Shown in pieces: positions 7,949 to 16,487 of a stretch of DNA of 28,421 bases (positions are counted from its first letter, which is position 1; every line of letters starts with the position of its first letter). The notes below the pieces were generated by a model. It saw nothing but the letters and a program-made list of their open reading frames with translations. It ran no database searches and was not told the origin of the DNA. Where the stretch lies: contig CAZTXQ010000035.1 of the NCBI GenBank assembly GCA_964617375.1, positions 1-28,421 of the forward strand, written 5' to 3'. The translations under genes were made by a program, and so were the position numbers. This DNA is from Firm-13 sp964617375 (lineage in GTDB: Bacteria > Bacillota > Clostridia > Saccharofermentanales > Saccharofermentanaceae).

Positions 7949-8665
7949 TTAATCGGGACGGTAATTGATATTCGCCTCTCTGGCACAGCGATACAGCATC
8001 GCGTAGTTCAGTTTCTTCATTTCGCCGTTTACAAGAAAGCGCGTGCCGCATTGATGGAAATCAAATGGGACCTGATGCTTCATGCACTGATCGCGAACGG
8101 ACAGCACCCAGGAATAGTCGAGCGGTCTCGCATTGCTGTCCGACTCGCCGCCGACCAGTACCAGCTCGACGCCTTGAAGATATTTCGTGATATCAACCGC
8201 TTCGATCAGCGGCTGCAGAATGATGTTCTTATGCCGGATCGGCAGGGCTGAGAGGACGGAGAGCTTCCTGTCCGCCGTGTCCTGGTTTTCGACCGAGACG
8301 CCGACGGTCACGTTGTCGTAGCCGTCGCCCCAGTCTTCGGGGATGCATTCCATGAAGCGCTCGATCCGTTTGGTCAGGAAAAGGAATCGGAGGTCGGGGC
8401 GGCGCTTCATCATGTCCCAGCATTCCGGACGCCACGGATCCGCTTCTTCGAGCAGGAAATCGGAGGAAAAGCAGACGTATACGGTCTGGCCGGGCTTCAT
8501 CCTGTATTCGCCCTTTTTGTTCGTCGCGACCGGCGCATCAAAGGTGTCGAGCTTCACGATTTCGTTCGTGTCGACATCTCTTTTCGCATCGCCTTTATGA
8601 ATGTAGCAATACTTGCAGCCATCGCTGATTCGATGACAGCCGCGCCAGGGATTCCACATCGCCAT
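7949..8665 (-). CDS. DUF5131 family protein (phage Gp37/Gp68-like)
   Basis: The sequence begins MAMWNPWRGCHRISDGCKY and has three closely spaced cysteines (Cys10, Cys17, Cys20), an arrangement typical of Gp37/Gp68 (PF07505/DUF5131) proteins and reminiscent of radical-SAM iron-sulfur motifs. Further conserved segments are CFSSDFLLEEADPWRPECW, FLFLTKRIERF, VTVGVSVENQ and LVLVGGESDSNARPLDYSW. The length of 238 residues is usual. The biochemical activity of the family is not established as far as I know. An AGGAGAA site precedes the start, and the gene lies 37 bases after the effector-binding gene in the same operon. Confidence 0.85.
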   Translation of the reverse strand: MAMWNPWRGCHRISDGCKYCYIHKGDAKRDVDTNEIVKLDTFDAPVATNKKGEYRMKPGQTVYVCFSSDFLLEEADPWRPECWDMMKRRPDLRFLFLTKRIERFMECIPEDWGDGYDNVTVGVSVENQDTADRKLSVLSALPIRHKNIILQPLIEAVDITKYLQGVELVLVGGESDSNARPLDYSWVLSVRDQCMKHQVPFDFHQCGTRFLVNGEMKKLNYAMLYRCAREANINYRPD

Positions 8666-8702
8666 GTATTTTCTCCTGATCTTCTGATTTGATAGAATGC
8701 CG

Positions 8703-9152
8703 TCAGTTTTTCAATGCGATATAGATATTGACATCTGCGGCACCGTCTTCATTGCTGACGTATTCTTCATAGTCGCCGGTGAAGGCCCGTTCCAGAGGAA
8801 GCGCCCATATCGTATTCCAGGCCTCGGCAACGTCCCTGACCACGTCTCCGTGTACGCGGAACATCGCATAGCGGCCGGCCGGAAGGATCTTCGATGTAAG
8901 GTCCGGATTGTCATTCGCCGTTACCTCGCAGCCGACGGTTACGTCATATGTCATATCTTGAAAGTCGTAGTTGCTGTAAAGTCCGACACAGTAAGAGTTT
9001 GCCTTGTTCCGGATGGATTCGGAGATCTTCGTTCCCATGAAGTCCTGCCATAGGCCGCCGATGATTTTCTGACAATCGGGATCAAGATTGCCTGTACGTG
9101 CCGTAAGTCCGACGATTTGCTTTTCCTTCTGTTGGGCGATTTCATAATCCAT
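8703..9152 (-). CDS. GyrI-like/AraC-type effector-binding domain protein
   Basis: This 149-residue protein is a stand-alone effector-binding domain (Bac_rhamnosid/GyrI superfamily, like integron-associated effector-binding proteins). Visible features are QKEKQIVGLTARTGN at the start, IGGLWQDFMG, YCVGLYSNYDF, TVGCEVTAND, LPAGRYAMFRVHGDV and a C-terminal VNIYIALKN strand. There is no DNA-binding domain, so it probably senses or sequesters a ligand rather than regulating alone. It is the first gene of the five-gene minus-strand run, preceded by an AAGAAGGT site and by the palindrome at 9199-9222. Confidence 0.85.
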   Translation of the reverse strand: MDYEIAQQKEKQIVGLTARTGNLDPDCQKIIGGLWQDFMGTKISESIRNKANSYCVGLYSNYDFQDMTYDVTVGCEVTANDNPDLTSKILPAGRYAMFRVHGDVVRDVAEAWNTIWALPLERAFTGDYEEYVSNEDGAADVNIYIALKN

Positions 9153-9198
9153 AGTGATTACCTTCTTTCTTATATTGTAATCACATTTTCGCGCATCG

Positions 9199-9222
9199 AA
9201 TATGACAGGAGTACGTCATATT
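9199..9222. promoter_or_regulatory. Perfect inverted repeat, candidate operator of the WYL-regulated operon
   Basis: AATATGAC (9199-9206) and GTCATATT (9215-9222) are exact reverse complements separated by 8 bases. The repeat is centred ~58 bases upstream of the start at 9152, in the 90-base gap between the WYL regulator and the five-gene run. The same half-site occurs at 10192-10199 upstream of the regulator. Its length suits a dimeric regulator; identity of the binder is inferred. Confidence 0.6.
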
Positions 9223-9242
9223 ATGAGAATAATTTCTGCGGA

Positions 9243-10160
9243 TTAGGAGGGAGATGTAGGCGAAGGACTGTAATTCCGAAGAGAGGCTTCCAGCCGGCGA
9301 CGCATCTCGTCAACCGTGCGCTGCGGCGAGAGAAGCGTGGCATACTCGCCGAAGGAGGAGGCGTACATGCAGATCGCATCCTCGTCCGGCATATGGAGCT
9401 CGCAAAGGAAATCGCCGTTCTCCATGACCGTGAAGGTACTCACTTCGTCATATACGCGAAAAGCCATCTTCGCAGAGACGAGGATCTGACCCTTGATATA
9501 GCTGTCTGTATCCGTCTGCTGCGGCAGCAGAACATGTTCCGGCGCGGTCATGTCAAACTGCCTGGGAAGGACCTTCATATTCTCGATCCGGCGCAGCTTA
9601 AAGAACCGGACATCCTTCCGCATTTCGCAGTATCCATAGAGATACCAGGCCGCGCCCTTGAAAAGAAGCTTGAGCGGGAGCACGGTCCGGGGAAGGCGCT
9701 CGGCCTTTCCGCTGGCGTAAGAGAAGGAGAGAGCCCGCTTCTCGAGAATGGCCGTCTTGATGGTTTCGAAGGTTGAGACGTCGCTCGCAAAGTATCCCCA
9801 CGAGGAGAAATCGACCTCGATCCAGTCGCATTGCCGCTGTCCGAAGAGGTTTTGCATTTTGGAGAGTGCCGAGCTCTTCGAGGAGAGGCTTAATGCGCTG
9901 ACAGCGCGCATCGAGGTCAGAATATCGCGTCTCTCTTCCTCGGTAAGGAGCGCTTTGTTGAAGACAAAGTCGGGCAGAAGGGAGATACCGCCGCCTTTGC
10001 CCTTCGTCATGTATACGGGAATGCCGGATTCCGACAGCGTCTCGACATCGCGGTAAATCGTCCGCTGCGACACCTCAAAACGCTCGGCCAGTTCCTTTGC
10101 GGTGACGGTCGATTTTTCCATGAGAACATATACAATTTCGAATAAGCGATTGATCGGCAT
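9243..10160 (-). CDS. YafY-type HTH transcriptional regulator with WYL domain
   Basis: The 305-residue protein begins with a DeoR-type HTH (~1-60) containing TAKELAERFEVSQRTIYRD. The wing GIPVYMTKGKGGGISLLPDF follows. A WYL domain comes next (~140-220), including KGAAWYLYGYCEMRKDVRFF, and then a C-terminal WCX-like region ending near RRRLEASLRNY. WYL domains bind nucleic-acid-related or other ligands, and such regulators often control adjacent defence or stress genes. It is codirectional with the five genes downstream, with a 90-base gap holding a palindrome, so it probably controls them and, through the half-site at 10192, itself. The effector cannot be told from sequence. Confidence 0.9.
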   Translation of the reverse strand: MPINRLFEIVYVLMEKSTVTAKELAERFEVSQRTIYRDVETLSESGIPVYMTKGKGGGISLLPDFVFNKALLTEEERRDILTSMRAVSALSLSSKSSALSKMQNLFGQRQCDWIEVDFSSWGYFASDVSTFETIKTAILEKRALSFSYASGKAERLPRTVLPLKLLFKGAAWYLYGYCEMRKDVRFFKLRRIENMKVLPRQFDMTAPEHVLLPQQTDTDSYIKGQILVSAKMAFRVYDEVSTFTVMENGDFLCELHMPDEDAICMYASSFGEYATLLSPQRTVDEMRRRLEASLRNYSPSPTSPS

Positions 10161-10191
10161 GCTTTATCCCGCGCTATCTTGATGATGTTGT

Positions 10192-10199
10192 AATATGAC
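10192..10199. promoter_or_regulatory. Half-site AATATGAC upstream of the WYL regulator
   Basis: This copy of the 9199-9206 half-site lies ~32 bases upstream of the regulator start (10160). It is embedded in a second, imperfect dyad (GATGTT at 10184-10189 against AACATC at 10203-10208). Autoregulation is inferred. Confidence 0.4.
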
Positions 10200-10284
10200 T
10201 ATAACATCTTTTCGCGAACGGAACCCGAGTATTTGATGGACGATTCGAAGTATTGGATCACTTTGCATTCTGACTACTATAATG

Positions 10285-10293
10285 TGATAGAAT
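10285..10293 (+). promoter_or_regulatory. Extended -10 promoter element (TGATAGAAT)
   Basis: The TG-n-TAGAAT element lies 36 bases before the zinc-ribbon gene, with only weak -35 candidates upstream (TTGCAT at 10264, rather far). The same ten bases GTGATAGAAT recur at 10711-10720 before the lysozyme gene, supporting a real promoter class. Confidence 0.45.
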
Positions 10294-10329
10294 ATCTCTG
10301 ATATAGATTTTTTTCGCGGAGGATCAATC

Positions 10330-10680
10330 ATGTTTATTATATGGGGATTCGGCAAGCAGACTCGTAAAGTGATCGGCAACGTCTTTTACCGCAAATGCGC
10401 ATACTGCAATACGGAACAGATCTGGCAGCTTTGCCTGGTTCGCACCTGGTTTACCCTGTTCTTTATTCCGATCATTCCGTATGGGGTGGCATATCAGATT
10501 TCGTGCCCGAACTGCAAGAGTTATCAGAAATTGACGAAGGAACAGTTCAACGAGATCAAGGCGAAAATCACCTCGGAGGCCGGAAAGCAGGCTCCGGTTC
10601 AGGACGCTAAGTACGCAGGTAAGACAGAGACGCAGATCCATTACATGAAGGAAATGGAGAAAGCCGAGCGCGGCGAATGA
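10330..10680 (+). CDS. Small zinc-ribbon protein
   Basis: The 116-residue protein has two paired-cysteine knuckles, CAYC (~23-26) and CPNC (~60-63). They are separated by a hydrophobic hairpin, TWFTLFFIPIIPYG, a pattern of the zinc-ribbon family often found beside membrane proteins in Bacillota. The C-terminal third is charged and helical (KLTKEQFNEIKAKI...YMKEMEKAE). A GCGGAGGAT ribosome binding site precedes the ATG. It stands alone, divergent from the WYL regulator. The role is unknown; a zinc-binding adaptor next to the membrane is plausible. Confidence 0.8.
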   Translation: MFIIWGFGKQTRKVIGNVFYRKCAYCNTEQIWQLCLVRTWFTLFFIPIIPYGVAYQISCPNCKSYQKLTKEQFNEIKAKITSEAGKQAPVQDAKYAGKTETQIHYMKEMEKAERGE

Positions 10681-10711
10681 TCACCGGGTAAAAAGTCCAT
10701 TTATCTGTTTG

Positions 10712-10720
10712 TGATAGAAT
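10712..10720 (+). promoter_or_regulatory. Extended -10 promoter element of the GH25 gene (TGATAGAAT)
   Basis: The TG-n-TAGAAT element is 48 bases upstream of the lysozyme start and is identical to the one at 10285. No clear TTGACA partner is seen, as expected for extended -10 promoters. Confidence 0.5.
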
Positions 10721-10767
10721 AGATTTCTGGAGCTTGTAATCTTACGACTATTGATAAGAGGGGTACT

Positions 10768-12957
10768 ATGTATAAGAAGAATCCTTTACATGTTTTTCTG
10801 GCACTTACAATCAGCACGATCACAGCCTTTGGCTGTTTGAGTTTTTCGGGACAGCAAGTCGATGCCGCGGCGAATATTATGAGACCGTCGGATTCACCGG
10901 ATTACCGGATTGTCGATATCTCCCAGTACAACGATTCGGTCAATTCGAGCAGCGACAATATTAATTTTTCCGTCTTAAAAACGCAGGTTGATGCCGTCTA
11001 TATCCGCTCGTACAGCCATTCGAACAATGTCTTTACTGTGGATATGCAGGCTGTCCGATATGCCAAATCCGCGAAAAGTGTGAATCTTAAATATGGTTTC
11101 TACTTCTATTTCCTTCCGTCGGCCAGTCTGGAGGATGCGAAATCGCAGGCACGTCTGTTCTATGATTTCGTTAAGGATTATTCGTATTCACTGGTGCCGG
11201 TTCTTGATGTTGAGAGCAATGATAAGAATCTTTCCAAAGCACAGCTCGCCGCTGCGGTGAAGGCTTTTACGGATGAATTTGTGGCGCTTTCCGGACAGAC
11301 CGTTATGATTTATTCTTTTCCGTATTTTATGAAAAACAATTTCGACACGACCTTTAAATGGAGCCAGTATAAGCTGTGGATCGCTCACTACAATGTTTCC
11401 GCACCGATGGAGGGTATTTCTTCCTCCTGGATGCCGGAGAGTCTCTGGTGCTGGTCCCGCTGGGATATGTGGCAGTACACTTCCACGGGAACGCTGTCGT
11501 CGGTTCCGAATTCTTCGGGAGGCGCGCTTGATATTAGCTATGCGACCAAGAATGTTTTCCTGAGTACGCCGTCGGCGGATGTATCACCCGATACCGGTGA
11601 GCCCACCGTGTCCTGTCAGACGCATGTTCAGGATTATGGCTGGCAGAATTGGCGTGACTACGGCACGGTGTCCGGTACCAGCGGTCAGGCCAAACGCCTC
11701 GAGGCGATCCGTATCATGCTCGACAACACGGATGGCGGGATTCAATACCGGACGCATGTTCAGGATATTGGCTGGATGGACTGGACTTCCGACGGTCTGA
11801 TCAGCGGTACCAGCGGCCAGTCGAAGAGACTTGAGGCGATTGAGATCAAGCTGACCGGAGCGGCAGCGTCTTTGTACGATGTGTATTATCGTGTCCACGC
11901 CCAGAATTTCGGTTGGATGGATTGGGCGAAGAACGGCGAATCATCCGGTACGGCCGGTTTCAGTTACCGTCTGGAAGCCATTCAGATTGTTCTTGTCGCG
12001 AAGGGCGGAGTCGCACCCGGAGACACCGTCTGTCACTATGTAAATGCCGCGGATCCCGGTGTGGTGTACTCATCGTATGTTCAGGATTATGCCTGGATGG
12101 CTCCGGTTATGAACGGCGCTTTAAGCGGTACTTCGGGCGAATCGAAGCGCCTTGAAGCGTTGAACATGACCCTTGCCAATATTAACGGCGGGATCGAGTA
12201 CAGCGCACATGTTCAGGATTACGGCTGGATGGACTGGGTTTCGAACGGTAAGATGGCCGGAAGTCTCGGTCAAAGCAAGCGTCTTGAGGCGATCAAGATT
12301 CGTCTGACCGGCGATGCGGCCACAAAGTATGACGTATATTATAAGATTCATGCACAGAATTACGGCTGGCTTGATTGGGCCAAGAACGGAGACCCGGCCG
12401 GAACGGCGGGATTCAGTTACCGTGTCGAAGCGGTGAAGGTGGTACTTGTACCCAAGGGACAGCCCGCACCCGGCGAAACTCTCTGCAGTTTTGTCGACAA
12501 GAGTGCTCCGGGCGTCGTCTATTCAACCAGCGTTCAGGATATCGGCTGGATGGCATCTCTCAGCAACGGTTCTGTAAGCGGGTCGACCGGTCAGGCCAAG
12601 CGCGTCGAAGCGATGCGTATTTCTCTTGCGAATCTTGACGGCGGAATCGAATACCACGCGTTCGTGCAGAATATCGGCTGGCAGGCATGGGTAACCGCCG
12701 GAATTACAGCGGGTACCGAAGGTCAGTCGCTTCGTATGGAAGCCATGGAATTAAGGCTGACCGGCAACGCGGCATTACAGTATGATCTGTACTACAAAGT
12801 CTACATTCAGAACAGGGGATGGCTTGACTGGGCGATGAACAGTGCGCCGGCGGGTACGACCGGATGCGAATGCAGGATTGAGGCGATCCGGATTGTCCTT
12901 GTGCCGAAGGGCGGGGCTGCGCCGGGTGCGACGGCGAATGCGTTTATCGCAGGCTGA
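10768..12957 (+). CDS. Secreted GH25 lysozyme-like protein with nine ChW repeats
   Basis: A signal peptide (~1-34, ending near VDAAA) is followed by a GH25 muramidase domain (~45-270). The hallmark acidic residues appear in IVDISQYND and PVLDVESND. The rest (~285-729) is nine clostridial hydrophobic W repeats of the form VQDYGW..W...G..SGT.GQ.KRLEAI.I.L, thought to bind surfaces or ligands. The repeats form three A-B-C modules of exactly 151 residues. The first repeat of modules 2 and 3 has lost the second Trp (WMAPVMNG, WMASLSNG). The enzyme should act on peptidoglycan outside the cell, for remodelling or against competitors. The gene is monocistronic, with its own promoter and a strong terminator at 12988. 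Confidence 0.88.
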   Translation: MYKKNPLHVFLALTISTITAFGCLSFSGQQVDAAANIMRPSDSPDYRIVDISQYNDSVNSSSDNINFSVLKTQVDAVYIRSYSHSNNVFTVDMQAVRYAKSAKSVNLKYGFYFYFLPSASLEDAKSQARLFYDFVKDYSYSLVPVLDVESNDKNLSKAQLAAAVKAFTDEFVALSGQTVMIYSFPYFMKNNFDTTFKWSQYKLWIAHYNVSAPMEGISSSWMPESLWCWSRWDMWQYTSTGTLSSVPNSSGGALDISYATKNVFLSTPSADVSPDTGEPTVSCQTHVQDYGWQNWRDYGTVSGTSGQAKRLEAIRIMLDNTDGGIQYRTHVQDIGWMDWTSDGLISGTSGQSKRLEAIEIKLTGAAASLYDVYYRVHAQNFGWMDWAKNGESSGTAGFSYRLEAIQIVLVAKGGVAPGDTVCHYVNAADPGVVYSSYVQDYAWMAPVMNGALSGTSGESKRLEALNMTLANINGGIEYSAHVQDYGWMDWVSNGKMAGSLGQSKRLEAIKIRLTGDAATKYDVYYKIHAQNYGWLDWAKNGDPAGTAGFSYRVEAVKVVLVPKGQPAPGETLCSFVDKSAPGVVYSTSVQDIGWMASLSNGSVSGSTGQAKRVEAMRISLANLDGGIEYHAFVQNIGWQAWVTAGITAGTEGQSLRMEAMELRLTGNAALQYDLYYKVYIQNRGWLDWAMNSAPAGTTGCECRIEAIRIVLVPKGGAAPGATANAFIAG
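11620..12950 (+). repeat. Three 453-base modules of ChW repeats
   Basis: The motif GTTCAGGAT(T/A)T begins at 11626, 12079 and 12532, exactly 453 bases apart each time. Each module holds three ChW repeats and the spacer G.A....YDVYY or P..APG. The DNA has diverged between modules while the length has not. Confidence 0.85.
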
Positions 12958-12987
12958 CGCGTTTGTACGTTAAAATATAGAAAGAAG

Positions 12988-13021
12988 GCGGCTCCCGGTT
13001 TTTCCGGAAGCCGCTTTTTTT
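12988..13021 (+). terminator. Rho-independent terminator after the GH25 gene
   Basis: An 11-base GC-rich stem with one mismatch (GCGGCTCCCGG / CCGGAAGCCGC) and a T5 loop is followed directly by TTTTTTT. Confidence 0.9.
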
Positions 13022-13237
13022 GCCGGGATGATCCGGATACATATTTCCGAATGAGATCGAATTAGATGGACCGGAAGCTGCTTTTGCGGGACGCTGCCGA
13101 TCCTTTCCGTTAATTTAATATCGTCAATGTGCATAAAAGATTTGTTGTAAAATTGACGGGATAACGGCCCGTTGATTGAACTGTATTTGTTCCTTTTCTA
13201 CAAATTGTGAGATACAATAAAAGAAAAGGGGCAAAAT

Positions 13238-14188
13238 ATGAGCGTTTACAGCGGGCCCAGGGACAGAGTTTCCAGACATCAGACCGCTCAAAGATTTCTT
13301 GCCGTGCTCCTTTCCGGTGCACTCATTCTATCTGTGCAGATCTTTTCCCGTATTGATTTATTTGACAAGCACGTGAATTTCGCCGCCGGATATCTAAATG
13401 GTACCTTTAGCGGCAAGACCGCGACCGTAGACTTTCTGGATGTCGGACAGGGGAGTGCGACTCTCATATGTTTTCCGGACGGCAAGACGCTTCTGGTCGA
13501 TACCGGCCCCAAATCTTCCCGCGATACATTGATCGGCTATCTGGATGCAAGAGGCGTTTCAACTCTTGACTGTCTGGTCGTTACGCATCAGCACGGCGAT
13601 CACGCCGACAATGTCGAGGCGGTCCTGGATCATGTGGACGTACGCGATGTAGTCGTGCCCGACGCACCGGAACGTGAAATGTTGGATCCGAAGAGATATC
13701 AGAAGATGAATGCAAATATTAAAGCTGCGGGCCTTGTGATCCGGCGGCCTGTGCAGGGCGAAATGCTTCTGGCGGGTGAAGATTACTCCGTTACCGTATT
13801 GTCGGACGATCAACAGAATTACCCCGCGCTAAATGATTACTCGATCGTGCTGAAGGTGGTTATCGGGAAAGTTTCTTTCCTCTTGATGGCGGATGCTGAG
13901 AAAACGACCGAGAGCCAATTGCTGGCAGAAGGAATCGCTCTTGACTGTGATTTCCTTCAAGTCGGACATCACGGCAACAAGAACGGCGAGACAGAGGCTT
14001 TTCTCGAAGCGGTGACGCCTTTGGTATCTGTGATCAGTGTCGGAAAGAATACGTTCGGACAGCCGTACTCTTCGGTTATCGGACGCCTGAAAGATGCCGG
14101 ATCTTCTGTGTACAGGACGGATTTCGGCGGGACAATAACGGTGATCACGGACGGTGAGTCATCCAGAATCGAATGCAGCGTCATCTGA
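13238..14188 (+). CDS. ComEC/Rec2-like metallo-beta-lactamase-fold protein
   Basis: The 316-residue protein has one N-terminal membrane segment (~20-37) and an external MBL-fold domain. Visible motifs are FLDVGQGSATLI, TLLVDTG, the metal site THQHGDHADN (~115-124), LLMADAEK, LQVGHHGNKN and the closing TDFGGTITV. These match the C-terminal domain of the competence protein ComEC, without the channel domain. Stand-alone versions are common in Clostridia and probably act as secreted or membrane-tethered hydrolases. The substrate may be nucleic acid, but this is not shown. An AAGGGG site precedes the ATG and TACAAT lies at 13213-13218. It converges on the GH1 gene, with one base between the two stops. 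Confidence 0.85.
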   Translation: MSVYSGPRDRVSRHQTAQRFLAVLLSGALILSVQIFSRIDLFDKHVNFAAGYLNGTFSGKTATVDFLDVGQGSATLICFPDGKTLLVDTGPKSSRDTLIGYLDARGVSTLDCLVVTHQHGDHADNVEAVLDHVDVRDVVVPDAPEREMLDPKRYQKMNANIKAAGLVIRRPVQGEMLLAGEDYSVTVLSDDQQNYPALNDYSIVLKVVIGKVSFLLMADAEKTTESQLLAEGIALDCDFLQVGHHGNKNGETEAFLEAVTPLVSVISVGKNTFGQPYSSVIGRLKDAGSSVYRTDFGGTITVITDGESSRIECSVI

Positions 14189-14189
14189 A

Positions 14190-15455
14190 TTACAGATATT
14201 CGTCGATCATCCCCGGAGTCACACCTTTACATTCGATCATTTCAGAGTAGAAACGGCCGCTCTTACGGATGGTTCTTTCCTGCGTTTCAAAATTGCAGCG
14301 GACCAGTCCGAACGGCGCGCTTTCGCCCTCCGCCCATTCGAAATTATCGATGAACGTCCAGTGATAATAGCGCTCGACGGGCAGGTCGTTGTCCTTGATT
14401 TCCTTTATATGATTATAGATGTAAGACGCGCGAAAAAGATCTTCCTTGTCGCAGGTGCCGTTCTCGGTGATCCAGACCGGTGCGTGATAACGTGAATAGA
14501 GTTCCCGGACGAGTTCCGTAAGACCCTGCGGATAGATCTCCCATCCGAGATCGTTTTCGGGGCAGCCGGGGCGCCTGGTCTCATGGAAATGCTTAACCGT
14601 ACTTCTCGTATAATAATTGATCCCGATGAAGTCGAGGAAAGGACCTTTTCCCAAGGGCGCGGAGAAGCCCAGAGGGAACGACAGGCGGCCGGTTGACATC
14701 GCCGAGGCCATGAGATCCTGGAACAGATACTTCATGACCTTCGCTTCGAGGGCATATACGGGATTCTTTCCCATAGGCGAAAAGACCCGGTAATGCCCGG
14801 CGAACCCTACTTTAACCGGATCGCTGCCGTATGCTGCGTGTATGTCCCTGTAGGCGTGAAGATGACAAAGCGTCATGTTCCTTAGGACCCGGAAAGCTTT
14901 GAAGACGGATTTCTTTCCCGGCGGCCAAGTGCCGTAGACATATCCGTTGGTGAAATAAACGTTCGGTTCGTTGATGGTCACATATTCCGAACACAGATCG
15001 CGAAGGTGTTCAATCACATAAGCCGTATAACGACGGAAGATTTCGACAGATGCCGGATTCAGAAAGGCGCCCATTCCTTCAAACCAGAGGGGATTGGAAA
15101 AATGATGAAGCGTAACCAGAGGACGGATGCCGAAGCGGAGCATCGTTTTGATCTCCTCGCGGTAATGATCCATCGCCTTATCATCGAATACGCCGTTTTC
15201 CGGCTCGATCCGGCTCCATTCGATGCCGAAACGGTAATCGAGGATACCCATTTCCGACATCAGCTTCAAGTCTTCTTCGTATTTGTCCCAGTGCTGATTG
15301 GCGCGTGCGGAGGAGGCGCCGTCCGCAATATGCTCCCGCACCTGTGACCATTCATACCAGGAGTGACTCGTCTCGTTTCCCTCAATCTGGGCGGAAGCGG
15401 TTGCGCAGCCCAATCGAAGGGACTCCGGTAGATCAAAAGGAACATATCCTTCCAT
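14190..15455 (-). CDS. Glycoside hydrolase family 1 (beta-glucosidase)
   Basis: The 421-residue protein has the two GH1 catalytic glutamates: acid/base Glu163 in TINEPN and nucleophile Glu331 in ITENG. It also shows the N-terminal LRLGCATASAQIEG, the HHFSNPLWF strand, FIGINYYTRS and FIDNFEWAEG. It should cleave terminal beta-linked glucose or galactose from small oligosaccharides or glycosides in the cytoplasm, as there is no signal peptide. It is a little shorter than the usual ~450 residues. GGAGGT precedes the start. It is transcribed alone, divergent from the lipoprotein at 15670. Confidence 0.92.
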   Translation of the reverse strand: MEGYVPFDLPESLRLGCATASAQIEGNETSHSWYEWSQVREHIADGASSARANQHWDKYEEDLKLMSEMGILDYRFGIEWSRIEPENGVFDDKAMDHYREEIKTMLRFGIRPLVTLHHFSNPLWFEGMGAFLNPASVEIFRRYTAYVIEHLRDLCSEYVTINEPNVYFTNGYVYGTWPPGKKSVFKAFRVLRNMTLCHLHAYRDIHAAYGSDPVKVGFAGHYRVFSPMGKNPVYALEAKVMKYLFQDLMASAMSTGRLSFPLGFSAPLGKGPFLDFIGINYYTRSTVKHFHETRRPGCPENDLGWEIYPQGLTELVRELYSRYHAPVWITENGTCDKEDLFRASYIYNHIKEIKDNDLPVERYYHWTFIDNFEWAEGESAPFGLVRCNFETQERTIRKSGRFYSEMIECKGVTPGMIDEYL

Positions 15456-15599
15456 AAAAGAACCTCCGTTACTATTCTTGTTTTATTTTATCATTATTTG
15501 TCTGTAACGGCCGGCGGATCATCCGTGATACGTATAGCGAGGCAACCGTTTTCGCGGACTTAAAGCGGGCAGCATTCTAGCGAAGAGCGTAAACAAATA

Positions 15600-15628
15600 T
15601 TGACATATAGGCGGATATGATTGAAAAT
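15600..15628 (+). promoter_or_regulatory. Promoter of the lipoprotein-hydrolase pair
   Basis: A consensus -35 TTGACA (15600-15605), a 17-base spacer and GAAAAT (15623-15628) form a sigma-A-like promoter 41 bases before the start at 15670. The -10 is weak. Confidence 0.5.
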
Positions 15629-15669
15629 GCAAGGACTATGACAGACGTATTATTTTCTTGGAGGAAAAT

Positions 15670-16452
15670 ATGAAATTTTTCAAATTACTCGGTGTCACGG
15701 TTCTGTCCGTTGCTCTTCTAATGTCCGCAACAGCCTGCGCTTCGTCCTCTTCGCTCACAGATCTTGTAAAGAATCTGTCCGACGGCAAAACGGCAAAGAC
15801 CGGTGAAGATTATATTGAATATGCGAACAGCAAACGCCTGGAGGTTGTAGAGCCTTTCGTCGGAGAGATGCTGGATTCCGATACGGCGGAGCCGCTTCTG
15901 GATAAAATTAAAATGTTTTATTACGATGTGGAAGGGAAAGAAAATACATACACAGTCTATATTGACAACTTGGACGGTGAATATTTCTACGACGGTGTTT
16001 TCAGTTTGAAAAGCGAAAATAAAACGTATACGGTCAATGTGGATATGCTGGCGCCCGAGACCTACGACTTTTTCGAGTTGGAGATGGAAGGTGAAATGGA
16101 AGATTATCTGTATTATGTAAAAGGCGATCTGTATGAATGGTCAAACGAGACGTTTGAAGCAGACAGTCTGAATGAGCAGTATACGCTGAACGAAGAGGGC
16201 ACGGAGATTCTCGTCGTAGTAGATGAGAAGGAGATTAACGATGATATTCTGAAAGATTTTGCCGAGGTTTTCTATAAGGCGAATACAGTCTACAATCTCA
16301 ACGAATCGACCACGTATTATTTTGTAACTTCCGGTGATTATAACGGCACGGACTATTCTAATTACGAATATGAGATGTTGGTGGATACCGCGAATCAGAA
16401 GGCCGTCATCATGGATGCCGACGGAGAAGAAGTATTTACCGAGGCGTATTGA
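15670..16452 (+). CDS. Secreted lipoprotein of unknown function
   Basis: The start MKFFKLL at 15670 follows GGAGGAA. An in-frame TTG at 15658 overlaps that site and is rejected. A lipoprotein signal peptide ends at SATACA, giving a lipid-modified cysteine at residue ~23. The mature protein is acidic and rich in Tyr, Asp and Glu, with alternating beta strands such as NTYTVYIDNLDGEYFYDGVF and TTYYFVTSGDYNG. I do not recognise a named domain. It is probably anchored to the outer membrane face. The isochorismatase-like gene begins 35 bases downstream, so the two may be cotranscribed. Confidence 0.75.
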   Translation: MKFFKLLGVTVLSVALLMSATACASSSSLTDLVKNLSDGKTAKTGEDYIEYANSKRLEVVEPFVGEMLDSDTAEPLLDKIKMFYYDVEGKENTYTVYIDNLDGEYFYDGVFSLKSENKTYTVNVDMLAPETYDFFELEMEGEMEDYLYYVKGDLYEWSNETFEADSLNEQYTLNEEGTEILVVVDEKEINDDILKDFAEVFYKANTVYNLNESTTYYFVTSGDYNGTDYSNYEYEMLVDTANQKAVIMDADGEEVFTEAY

Positions 16453-16487
16453 TGCGGGCGTGACGCCGTATCGAAAAGGAGTCCCGT

